64,000 nt of DNA from Halicephalobus mephisto. Lineage: Eukaryota; Nematoda; Chromadorea; Rhabditida; Panagrolaimidae. The stretch lies in the NCBI GenBank assembly GCA_009193035.1, contig SWDT01000048.1:1-64000 (forward strand), written 5' to 3'. A program made the translations under genes and the position numbers. Numbering within the stretch: position 1 is the stretch's first letter; the number at the start of each line of letters is the position of its first letter. This document shows, in pieces, positions 42,917 to 54,700 of this stretch. Below the pieces are notes generated by a model. That model was not told the origin of the DNA and made no database searches. It saw only the letters and a program-made list of their open reading frames with translations.

Positions 42917-44848
42917 CTCTAAAGACAAACTAAACGACTAAGCTGAAAAAACACCACTTAAATACATTTAATAATTCAAAAATTATATATTTCTAGAACA
43001 CGCAAACACGCAAAACACCGAAGATTTCTTACATGAGAATGAATCGATGAATGTTGAAGTCAAATAAAAACGCGTTTTGAACACTTGCGCGAGGGGAAAT
43101 GATGAATTTCAAAAAATCATGTATTTCAAGAAAATGAACATTGGATAAGGAAGTTTCGGATTATAAGCTAAAAATATTATTCCAAAGCTTTTCTGCAAAT
43201 AGGAATAACAGTGTAAAAAATGAAAAAATTATTTTAAAAATATAAAAATTCAAAAAAATAAAAATTCAAAAAACAATTTATATTGTAAAAATTAAAAAAG
43301 TAATAAATCGAAAAAATAAATACAGTAGGAAATCAATAAAGTAATGTTCCTAATAAAAAAATAAATTTTAAGAATATAAAAAATGAAAAATTTTAAAAAA
43401 TCCACTTAAAATATTTTTAAGTTTTTTAACCAGTTCTACTTCAAAATTCCTTTTAACAAATTTCATCTTAATCACCCAAAAATTAATTCTGCAATTTAAA
43501 AAATTAAATTTTTTAAACCTGTTTTATTCAAAAAATTTTAAAAAAATTTGTAATTTAAAAAATTAAGTCTTTTAAAATCAGTTTTATTTGAAAATTTAAA
43601 AAAAAGATCTTTTAAAAAAATATAATTTCTTTTTATTTATTTTTACCTGAAAAATCAACAAATCAATTTCTTATTTTAAAAAATGAAGTTTTTTTTTAAA
43701 TTAATTTTATTTCAAACATTCAAAAAACGATTCTGTAGTTTAAAAATTTTTTTTCAATTAAAACGTCCAAAAATTAACCCTACAACTTAAAAAATAAAGT
43801 TTTTTAAAAAAGTTCTTTTTTTACTTTCATTAGAAATATTAAAAAATCGATCTCTAAAAAATTAAGTTTTTTTGAAAAATAAAGTTCCTTTTTAACCAAT
43901 TTCGTCTGAAACATCTAGAAAACAGTTCCTTAATTTTAGAACACACAAATGACACGGAAAATTACAAAAACCATCAAAACTAGAGCACACCTGGCACATT
44001 GATTGTGCGGGCTGAGTTTGTGCCCGGTTCCTTGCGATACGTTGTTGACGTCAAGTCAATTCTTGAGTGAAAAAAGACAAAAACGCGACATTCAAAGTAG
44101 TTAGAAATGACAAACTCCTAAGCTTGTGAACGAACCAGCTTACACCCACAGCATTTCTATGAAGAAAATTCAGATCGTCGTTGAAAAATTAAAACCGGCT
44201 GTCGCTTGGAGATCAAACAGACTACAATGATAACCGAAAAAACGAATCAAGAAGACTGAACAGGATTAGACCGGAAGAAAGTTCAAAAACTAAGGCGAAT
44301 TGTAGAATTCTCGTCTTATCAATGAACATAAAAGCAATTTGGAGGAGAAATAGCGAAGGAAAATTAAATTTCATCATATAATCTGAATGAGCGAGTCGAG
44401 TCTCATTCGGACGCGGAAATTACAGAAACCACGAATTTTCACGTCAAAGATGGTTAAAAAAACCAGAACTTTAATGAAGAAAAAAATTTAAAAAGTGGAA
44501 ATCAATGTAGCGGTGTAAAAAACGCATGACGAGGTTCCGGTTGCCTGAAGCAACAAAACTGGAAAGAACAAACTTGAGGAAGAACCAGAATTTTCGTTTC
44601 AGGACCGATTTTTCAAACTAAATTTTTTCAGACATACAAAATCCAAACATTTATCCCTTATTTTTAAATTTTCCTTTCCCAATTTTTTATTTTCTTTTAT
44701 CCATTACATAGAAAAATCTTTAGTCCACATTCTTACCTAAAAATTTCGCGAAAATTATGGATATTTGATCGATTTTTTTGACCTCAAAATCCGAGCTCTC
44801 GCGCGTCCTTTTCAAACCTCCTTTCATTGTTCTTTTTTAGGTCTTCTG
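42917..44848. promoter_or_regulatory. Divergent region between transporter and helicase genes
   Basis: 43170-43960 is AT low-complexity sequence with TTAAAAAATTAAGTTTTTTA-like units of about 90-100 bp. 43960-44620 is markedly less AT-rich, holds short open frames on the plus strand but no convincing splice sites, and probably includes promoter or untranscribed single-copy sequence. A TTTTTTAG acceptor at 44840 precedes the helicase ATG by eight bases. Confidence 0.4.
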
Positions 44849-47357
44849 ATGGCTACATCTTCTGGCCGAAAACTTGCCCAAGAACTTGAAGAACTCAACG
44901 ATGAAATATCTAGGATAACTGATGAAATCCGAGCTCTCCAGAAACGGAAACATGAACTTGTTGAAAAACGGGAAAATGTAAGTTTCTCTTTTGCGTTCCA
45001 TATATGAATTCCCACTTATTTATTCTCCAGGTAAAGTCTAGGATTGAACAAAGAAATTTGGAACTTTCCGAAGACCAGTCGACCTGGGAAAAGAATGATT
45101 ATCCATGGAGTACAGAAGCCAACAGAGTTCTCAAAGAAACTTTCAAGTTGGATTCCTTCAGACCTCTTCAGAAGTCCGTCATTAATGCTGTAATGAGTGG
45201 AGAAGATTGTATGATTATTATGAGTACCGGTGGAGGCAAAAGTCTGTGCTATCAACTTCCAGCGGTTCTTAATCGAGGTGGATTTTTTTCAATTTTTTTA
45301 AATAACTTTTGCAGGAATCACACTTGTCGTGTCTCCGCTGATCTCCTTGATCCAAGATCAGCTGATCCAGTTACAGAAACTCGGGATCGAAGCAGCTTCT
45401 TTGAATCAAAACACTCTGAAAGAAGAAGTAAAGTTAACTTTTTGAACATTTTTAATTTTTTAATTTCCAGGCAAAGTACATCAATAACGCTCTCACAGAT
45501 CCGAACGGAACGCTGAAATTAATCTACGTCACTCCGGAAAAACTGGCAAAAAGCAAAATGTTCATGAATAAGTTGGAAAAATGCTGCGAAATGAAAAGAC
45601 TCAAAGTATAATTTTATTTTTTTTACTTTTTTATTTTTAATTTTCAGCTGATGGCAATTGATGAAGTTCATTGTTGTTCTCAATGGGGCCATGACTTCAG
45701 ACCAGATTATAAGTTTCTACACATGCTGAAGAAGCAGTTCAAAGGAGTCCCTCTGCTCGGATTGACAGCAACTGCCACGGCCAACGTCCTTGCCGACGTC
45801 AAATCCATCCTTGGAATCGAAACTGCAATCACATTCAAAGCCGGATTCAACCGGGAGAACCTCTACTATGAAGTCAGGTTAAAACCAAGTTCGAACAATG
45901 CTGTTTTGGATGAGTTGGAAAATTTAATCAATGAGAAATTCACAAATCAGACAGGAATTATTTATTGTTTTTCAAGGAAAGAATCAGAAGAACTTGCAGC
46001 GGAATTGAGATCCAGAAGAATCCCAGCAGCTTATTATCACGCTTACATGGAACCTGAAAAAAGAACCAAATGCCATGAAAACTGGATTTCTGGAAAAATC
46101 AGAGTCATCGTAGCTACAGTAGCTTTTGGAATGGGAATTGACAAACCGGACGTTAGATTTGTAATTCATCATTCAATGTCAAAAAGTATGGAAAATTACT
46201 ATCAGGTAAGAAAAAATTAAATTTCCATTTAAAAAAGTAATTTTAGAGAAAATTTGTTTAAAAAACTAATTTTAGAAAGTTTTTATTTAAAAAAATAATT
46301 TTGGAGAAAATTTGTTTAAAAAAACTAATTAGAAAATTTGAAAAAAAATAATTTTAAAAAATTTTTGTTTAAAAAATGAGTTTTTTTTATTTTAGTTAAT
46401 GAATATTTTAGGAATCGGGAAGAGCCGGAAGAGATGGAAAACCTGCTCATTGTATTCTGTATTATAAATTTGCAGATGTTTTTCGATTATCAACAATGGT
46501 GTGTCAAGAAAAAACAGGAAAAAGTAATTTGTATTCAATGCTGGCTTATGCAACTGGGGCAAGTTTTAAATTTAAATTTAAAAAAAAATAAAAACTATTT
46601 TAAATTTATTATTGAATTTTAATTTTATTTTTAAATTTAGATTTATAGAAATTTTAGTTTTTAAATTTGTTTTAATTTATTTTTTAAATTTGTTTTAATT
46701 TAAATTTATTTTAAATTTTGGATTTTTAAATTAATTTTTGAGTTTTTTGTTTAATTTTAATTTAAAAAATTTTAGTTTCTTTTTTAATTTTGGATTTTTT
46801 AAATTTTAGATAACTGGATGCCGTAGGGTGATGATTGCGGAACACTTTGATGAAACTTGGGATGATTCTTGGTGTAATGAAATGTGCGATAATTGTAAAA
46901 AATCAAAAACAGATACAACAGATTTTTCGAGAAAAAATGATTTTGATTATGAGCCCTATCTTGAATCAGCAATAGAAATTATAGAATCACAGGTTTGTTT
47001 AGTTTGTTTTTATCGGTTAATGCACTTGTCATTTGACCCAGATATTTATCAAAACACTTTTAGCCGAAAGATGATAAAGGTAAACCAAACAGAATCACCG
47101 GACTTAAATTGGCCGATTTAATGGAAAAGAAATTTAAAAAAAAATCGAAAGCAAAATTGGAATTTGTTTTGGCAAAATTATTATTAGATGGATATTTGGA
47201 AGAAGATTTTCATTTTACACCGTATTCTATTATTAGTTATGTCGTTGTTGGAGGAAGAACAAGAATTCAGAAGGCTTCGAAGAGAGCTTCAGATTCTTCG
47301 TGGATGAATGGCGATTCAAAAAAGTCAAAAATTAATGAAGTTGTTTGTTTAGATTAA
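44849..47357 (+). CDS. RECQL: RecQ helicase, RECQL (RECQ1) type, 601 aa
   Basis: Eight exons: 44849-44977, 45031-45277, 45315-45427, 45471-45605, 45648-46205, 46412-46558, 46810-46992, 47064-47357 (1806 nt in frame). This is an ATP-dependent 3'-5' DNA helicase for replication and repair. An N-terminal coiled coil (1-45) is typical of RECQL. Walker A Ser-Thr-Gly-Gly-Gly-Lys-Ser is at 108-114, the DEVH box at 213-216, motif VI Gly-Arg-Ala-Gly-Arg-Asp at 397-402. The zinc-binding cysteines are 447, 465, 469 and 472, followed by a winged-helix RQC part. Length and order match human RECQL (649 aa) over the whole protein. The sixth intron (46559-46809) must use a GC donor (GCAAGT) to keep frame and conserved sequence. 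There is no HRDC domain, as expected for this subfamily. Confidence 0.93.
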
Positions 47358-47814
47358 TATTGAATATATTTATTTTCGAAATAATTATACATTTGTTGAT
47401 TTGATCAATTTTTGCAACTTTTACATAAAATCAGTCCTCGATTCAAAAACGATGTTTTTGATATTTTAGGAAAGTTAATTTTTAAAATGTTTAAGATTTT
47501 TGATCTTGATTGGAATATTAGGAAGTCATCGCCTCAGGGAATTTAGAAATAGATATTTTACTGTTTTTGAGAAAAATTAACCATCGGAATTCGACGATAA
47601 ATAAGTTGGAAAATCAAGTGAAATGTAGAAAAGTGAAAATCAAAGTTCCGAAATCCAGAATTGAAAGCCAGAGGCAATACGGATGGAAAACGAAAAAAGA
47701 TTGATTGATTCTGTTATCGATTTTGAGATTCATGTTTTTCGTGTTCGTTGTTGAAGTTGGGAAATGAAAAATATTTTTTTTAAATTATAAAATTTCATAA
47801 AATTGAACATTATT

Positions 47815-48230
47815 TTTGTAGAAACATGGACGGGGAACACTTTTCTTCTGTAAAAAAGAGTAAAATTAATTTTAAAACAATACTGCAAAGCCTAGAAGCC
47901 AGCTTCGTAACACAAGGGGAACACTTTTCATTTGTAGAAATGAGACAAATTAATTTTAAAATATAATGCCGAAAGTTGAAATTTAACTTTAAAATATAAA
48001 AGGAACACTTTTCTTTTACAAAAAAATCGAAACTTTGGAACAAAACGCCAAAATTGAAAACTATTTTTTTCAAATGAAAAATTCCTTAAATATGAAATTT
48101 TTCGATAAAAAACTTTTATTTTTATATTTTCCGACATAAAATGGAACTTCAAGCTCATCTAAACCTAATAAAAAAAGAATTATTGAAATCCACTCAATAT
48201 TCGCTGAATTGGAGCGATTTTAAATTTGAT
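47815..48230. repeat. Second copy of the 27341-27920 repeat block
   Basis: GGGGAACACTTTTC units followed by the near-identical 150-bp stretch 48080-48222. It then breaks into unrelated sequence at about 48226 (TTTTTTGTTGTATATC). Confidence 0.85.
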
Positions 48231-48282
48231 TTTTTGTTGTATATCTTATAGAAGAAAATATACAAAATCCGACAAGTGTAAA

Positions 48283-48745
48283 ATGAATGCAAATCTTTCG
48301 AAATCACCGGAAATTGCATCAGATGAAGTTATCAATCGTACTGGGATCAAAGTTGATTTTTTAATTGATCTTTTTGATGGACTTTATGTACGTCGATGTT
48401 ACATCCATTCCTTGAAGCAATTTTTTTGGAAAAATTACTGTACTCGAGGACGTTGTGAAGTTTTTGATTTAGAGGTTTGGCTTCTATTCTTCGGCTTTCT
48501 TGTTAAGGTTCTGTAAAGACAGAAACGGGACTCAAATCTTTACTAAAACAAAAATTCAATCTGTAGAACCAATCCTAACATGTACCAACTAAGAGCTTTG
48601 CCATGCCCTACAGTACTCCACGTTCCCTGATATTCAGGCCATCGCTTCTCGTCTAGTTCCTGTTTCAACAGGTCCCTAAAGGATCTCGGGTCATTGAGGA
48701 CCTTAGAATAGGATCAACGGATTTCAATTATTGGACAAAATAAAA
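48283..48745. pseudogene. Coding-like fragments, possibly a transposon remnant
   Basis: On the plus strand, 48283-48516 is open from an ATG for 77 residues with a motif Asn-Arg-Thr-Gly-Ile-Lys-Val-Asp-Phe-Leu that loosely recalls the N-terminal part of DDE-type transposases. On the minus strand, 48705-48543 is open with a plausible acceptor (CTATTCTAAG) and a Trp-rich sequence (Lys-Arg-Trp-Pro-Glu-Tyr; Leu-Ser-Trp-Tyr-Met-Leu). Both stretches are much less AT-rich than the flanks. They directly abut the end of the duplicated block at 48230, suggesting an insertion. Neither has a complete gene structure. The assignment is tentative. Confidence 0.3.
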
Positions 48746-51320
48746 TCAACCTAATTTACTTTACTTTACTTTTATTCATATATCGCACAATCAAATTTTA
48801 CAAATTACAATTTAAATTTAAATAATTTAATTCTAATTGTCGTTTCCTTTGATCCAGCTTAATCAACCTAATTTTTCAACAAAATTCAAAAAACCAAAAC
48901 GAAACGAGAAAACCAACGATATACAGTAAGCATCGAAATTTAATTCTTTTTGAATTTTTAAATGAAATTTTAATGGATTTTTGAAATCTATCATCGAATT
49001 CAGAATTTCGTTGATTTTTTAGAAAGTGCAAATTCTGCGGATATAGAAAAAAAATTTATTTTCGAGAATTCTATGGTCAATAGTGGATAGTGATTGAGAT
49101 AAAAAATTCTCTGACCATTCAGTACACTATCCTCAGTAGGTCTTGTGATCTTAGAGAAAAAATTGTTTTTTGATTTTTGAATATCTGAAATTCTACAAAA
49201 TCCTCCAAAATTTAAAAAATTTAAAGATTTAATGAAAATTTCTAGGATTAATATTTTAAAAAATTTAGAAATTCGTGTCGAGACAATTCCGAAAAAATAT
49301 TCGTCTTTAATTTTTGTAAAAATATAATTGTTTAGAAATTTCTAGAACCTTCATAACTCTAGTTAAAAATTCCGAAATCTTCAAAAATGTTTTGGAAGTT
49401 TTTAGAATCTTCTGAAAATTTTTAGAATTTTTCTAAATTAACATTTAAATTTAGAATTTTAGGAATTTTTCTGAATTTAATAGAATTTTTCTAAATCAAC
49501 ATTTAAATTTAGAATTTTAGGAATTTTTAGAATTTTTCTGAATTTAATAAAAAATTTTAAATCAACATTTAAATTTAGAATTTTAGGAATTTTTAGAATT
49601 TTTCTGAATTTAATAGAAATTTTCTAAATTAATATCTGAATTTAGAATTTTAGAAATTTTTAGAATTTTCAGAAATTTACATTGATAGTTTTTGAAGGAC
49701 ATCAATTCTGAAATCTATACATTTTGAATTTTATTGGAGTTTTTGGAATCTTCCAGAATCCTGTGGGAATTTTCGAAACTTATCAGAATCTAATGGAAAT
49801 TTCCTGAATTAACATCTGAAATTTAGGATTCTAGAAGATATTAAAAAATTATATTCAGGAAATTTTTAAAAATATTAATTTCTAATTTCTTTATAATTAA
49901 AATTTCATTAAAGACTTAAGAATCTTCCAGAATTCCGTGGAGATCTTAGAACTTCTCAGGATCTAGTAGACTTCTTTGACGAACATAAAAAATCCCGAAT
50001 TTTAGAAGTTCCTAAAAACTCCGAAAATTCACGTCGAGACAGATTTCTAACAATATCCATTTCTGATTTTTATATAATTGAAAATTTACAGTAATTTTTG
50101 GATCTTTCAAGAATTATAGGGAATTTTTGAAACTTCTCAGAATCGAATGAAAACTTTCTCAATCAAAATAAAAAATTTTAAATTCTGTAAATTTCAAAAA
50201 TTCGTTTCGAAACAATTTCCAAATAAACATGTTTTTAATTTTTTGAAATTATAATTTTATAGAAGTTTTTAAAATTTTTCATAACTGAATAAAAATTTTA
50301 AATTCTGTAATTTTCATTCTGTAATTTTCGAAAATTCGTTTAAGACAATCCAAATAAATTCGTTTTAATTTTTTTAAATTAGAATTTTATAGAAGTATTC
50401 GATTTTGAAAAAACTTTAAATTCTGTAACTTTCGAAAATTCGTTTCGAAACAATTCCAAATAAACTTGTTTTTAATTTTTTAAATTAGAATTTTATAGAA
50501 GTTTTTAAAATTTTTCATAACTGAATAAAAATTTTATTCTGTAATTTTCGAAAATTCGTTTTAAGACAATTTCCAAATAAATTCGTTTTTAATTTTTTAA
50601 ATTAGAATTTTATAGAAGTATTCGATTTTGAAAAACTTTAAATTCTGTAACTTTCGAAAATTCGTTTCGAAAACACATTTCCAAATAAACTTGTTTTTAA
50701 TTTTTTTAAATTAGAATTTTATAGAAGTTTTTAAAATTTTTCAGAACTGAATAAAAACTTTAAATTCTGTAAATTTCAAAAATTCGTTTCGAGACAATTT
50801 CCGAACAAACTCATTTTCGATTTTCTTGTGATATATTGATCCGATTCCATTTGCAAACCATGATTCATTTCGATCAAAACTAAAATAAATATAAAACTCT
50901 TTTTTGAATTTTCCAAGTTTACAGCTTGAAATTTAAAGCCAGACATTCCCTTCCTTTCGTACAGTCTCGTAATCAAGAACCATATTTGCGCCAAATACAG
51001 GCGAACAAAAAATGATAACTTATCGTCCAGAATTTTCGTATAAATCGTTTCCGATTGGCTGGCGCCATCCTCATCCAGGAACTTTTTATGACTGTCTGAT
51101 TAGCTTCAGAAGTTACTTCAAATAACTTCCTACTTCTACATTAATTCAAAAACATTAATTTCCAACACAATCCAACAACTACAGTAATTAAAACAATTTT
51201 TTCCAATTACTATAAAAACTCCAAAATTATTAAACTTCCAATTACTGTAAAAAAACCCCAAAAATACAGTAATTTTAGATAAATTTGCTTTGAAAAAAAT
51301 TTTTTTCATCTCTGTTCTCT
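48746..51320. repeat. AT-rich region with tandem arrays
   Basis: 49080-49140 has one GGATAGTGA/CACTATCC unit. 49260-50060 has degenerate units ending in CGTGTCGAGACAATTYC or CGTCGAGACAGATTTC. 49420-49680 repeats AATCAACATTTAAATTTAGA. 50160-50800 is an array of about five units near 120 bp (CTGTAATTTTCGAAAATTCG; TTTCGAAACAATTTCCAAAT; AATTAGAATTTTATAGAAGT). 50850-51130 is single-copy-like, with short open frames and no gene I can support. Confidence 0.65.
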
Positions 51321-51700
51321 TCATGTTGATTCTCAAAACCAATCTTATCATTCTGACCCTCATCATTGCCAACATTCATCCTCTCCTTCTCTTATCAGCT
51401 TATTTTCCATTTCAGCAGATTTCATTCTTTCTTTTATTTTCCGCCATCAACTAGTCCTCTCGGCACTTGCCATTTCTACTATCACTAGGTCATCCCTTAT
51501 CTGGTGCCATACAACTCCACCTCCAATATTCTCTAAATTCTTCATTCTACTCATCATCATTATTCAGATATGGTTGCATTTCTTATGCCAAGTACAACTA
51601 TCGCTAAATGAGCACTTTCCAACAGATGTTCATTGCGATTGGTTGGACTCGGCATTAGAACAACCCACAAGTAATTACAAAAACAAAAATCTACTACCCG
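51321..51700. other. Low-AT block with open frames on both strands
   Basis: Immediately downstream of the SNPC-4 stop. A plus-strand frame is open from about 51340 to 51729 and includes a hydrophobic stretch followed by Trp- and His-containing sequence, but has no suitable ATG. On the minus strand an ATG near 51577 opens about 37 codons, then a single TGA, then the frame continues about 28 codons rich in Lys and Glu. No splice model was convincing. Could be SNPC-4 3' UTR, a decayed gene or an unrecognised exon. Confidence 0.3.
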
Positions 51701-54700
51701 TTACTGATTTCCATCCATTAATTCACTTTTAACTACAGTACGACGTTCTGTTTCTTCATCAACTCTTTCATCAACAAGGTAAGGTTGTGATTCTTCATTA
51801 CTTTTTTTCTCTTGTTCTAATCTAATTTCTTCTCTCAAAGTCCCAAGAATATTATCATTATGTTGTCTATCATACAATCCAGTTGGTGCTCTTTCTAAAA
51901 ATTAATCAAAATTAAACATTTTTCAATCAACTAAAATTACAGTAAACTTACTTGTTCTTCTTCCTTTAACAAACAATAAATCTGCTAAAGTCATTTCTTC
52001 TGGATTTTTCGGAGGTTCATCACGATTTTTCATATTTTTTTTCACCCATCTCGGTTTATATGCTCCTTTAGGAGGATTCAATACAACATTCGGATTCAAA
52101 ACAACAACTTCTACAGTACTATCTTCTTCATCATCATGACGTTCTTCAATTTGATCTTTCTTTTTCTTCCTTTTTGGCTCTTCATTAACTTCCTCATTCA
52201 CTACTGTATTTTTCTTTTTCCTCTGATTCCTCCTTCTACCACCTTCCAAACCTACAGTATTCTCATTACCACTACTTGGAATCTGCAAAGTTTCTGATTC
52301 ATCAATATCATTGTCATCAGAATTCCCATTTTTCTTCTGAATCCTATCAGTATCCTTAGTGTGTTTCTTATTCAATTGATTCACCGATTGTGATGCCATC
52401 GAAACAACTGCTTCAATACTTTCATCCACTTTAATCGACTGATCTATCGGTCTGATATAACTTATTGAAGTTACCGGATCTCCCATAAGTATCGTATCCG
52501 TTCCATAAACTTTCACAACATCTGAATGTTTTTGATTTAATTCAAATTCTTCCTCAAATAATCTTCTTCTTTTTTCATTTTCAATTTTCCGTAATAAAGA
52601 TTCCCTAAATCTTGTACTTCTTTGACCATATTCCATCATCATCGGCAAAAAGAACATTTTAAAAATTCTCTTTTTCAACAAACGATAATCCTCCGAATCT
52701 GTAATATTCCTGCTCAACCTAATATCCAATCTTCCAGTAGAAAGTTCATTTTCTTGAAGTCTAACATATCTTCCCTCAGAATCCACCGAATCAAAGTACT
52801 TATTTGCCATAATATTATAAATCTGTCTTGCCTTAATTCTATTTTGTTGAACAGCAGTCAATGTTCCTCTACATGGAAACATCAAATCAGATAATAAATC
52901 TCGATAATTTTCCAAAGATTCTTCTGATTTTTCATGAACAACTGGAGGCAAATCAACAGTCAAAATCTAAAAATCCCAAAAATTATCACCCTAATAAAAA
53001 CTAAAAATAATTATTTCAAAATTACATTAAAAAAATTTCTACAACTTTTTAAAAACAAAAATTATTAAAATTTCAATTTTTTGTAATAATTTCGTAATTT
53101 TCATAATTAACATATTACGAAAATTAAAAATAATTTCACAACTAATTTCCAAAATTTTAAAAACAAAAATTATTAAAATTTCAATTTTCTACTTTTTAAA
53201 ATAAAAATAAAAATTTCTAAATTACACTCGTATAAAAAAGGTAAAAATATTTGTCCATTTTTGATAATTATTAAATATCAAAATACTCTTAAATATTCAA
53301 AAAACTACAATATTACAGTATCCCATAAAAACCAATTTTTTTAAAATCCTTACTTTTCTAAAATATTCTTTACATCTATTTGATGAATTAATCCTCCAGA
53401 AATTTTCGTAATTATACAGACTTCCTCTTACTAAAGTTTTGTTAACTTCCAAAATCAAATTCAAAATCGATTCTTCTCTCGTCGTTATCCAGTACGGTTT
53501 TCCATCATTATCCTCCAACAATACTAAATCCCTTATTCTTTTATCCGATCCATCCACATGTTTAACTTGATTTTCATTTAAATTCAACAATTGTGCAATA
53601 GGTTGAATAATAGGAAGTTCTCTTAAAGCTTCATGTTTCTTTTTAATATCCTTCATTAATGCCGCTTCTTTTAATTTTCTAGCCGTAACTTCTGGATCTT
53701 CTTTACGTCCTGGTTTTTTCGGATATCTTCTACGAATTCTTACTCTTGGAATTCTTCTTTTTTCCATTTGTTTTAATTCATGTTCATCTATTTTAACTAT
53801 TTCATATAAAAATTTCGTAATTTTATTCGAATCTTCATAAGCTTGATTCGTAAAAAATTCATTTTCTCTATTTTCTTTTTTTGCTTTCTCCGCTTCTTCT
53901 GCTTTTTTAGCTTTTTGAATATTTAAATTTTCCTTCACATCATTTAATTCTTTTTTTTGTTCTTCTGTTAAAGATTCCAAAAACTTGTTATATCTCATTA
54001 TTCTTCTTTCATCTTTCGATAATGGTTTTCTATAAATCCCCGATTGATAAACATGTCTATTATTATCTCGAGGCCTTTTAGGAATAGAAGGATTAACAAT
54101 AAAATTACCAATACCAAATCTCTTATAAGTATCATCATAGTTGATCAATTTCGAATCATCCGTTTCCAATTCATGAAATCTAGACAAAATAATACTTCTT
54201 CTTGTTAAAGAAATCAAAAACTGATTCGAAACTCTTGCTCCATAGTCCAATTTCTTCTCTTTAATCTTAGTTCTAATAAAATGAAGATATCTACTTCTCA
54301 AATCAACAGGATTTCTATTATCAAATAATGTACTCAATTCCGACCATTTTCCTTTCCCCAAAATTCTAACACAATGAAGAAGTAATTCATCGTCTTCCGC
54401 CGTCCAAGGCTGCGGTTCTCTCTTTATATCAAGAAAATTCGTCCATCTCGATCTACATTGTCCTTCATTCCTTCCTGGAACACATGATGCTATTTTACTC
54501 CAATCAATAGGTCCATATCTATTAACTGCATCTAAAAGAAACATATCTTCAGCTTCTGTCCATCTTCCATGTCTCAAAGTTTGCATCAAACTTTGTTTAA
54601 ATCTAATTTTACATTGAGCAGCAGTTCTAGAAGTCATTAATTTTGCAACTTTGTCCCATGCAATTGACTGAATATTCCTACAATTAGAAACAATAGAAAG

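Noticed and set aside
44228..44380. Fifty-codon plus-strand open frame upstream of RECQL
   Set aside because: No start codon, no splice sites, and unrelated to the RECQL N-terminus, which is complete without it.
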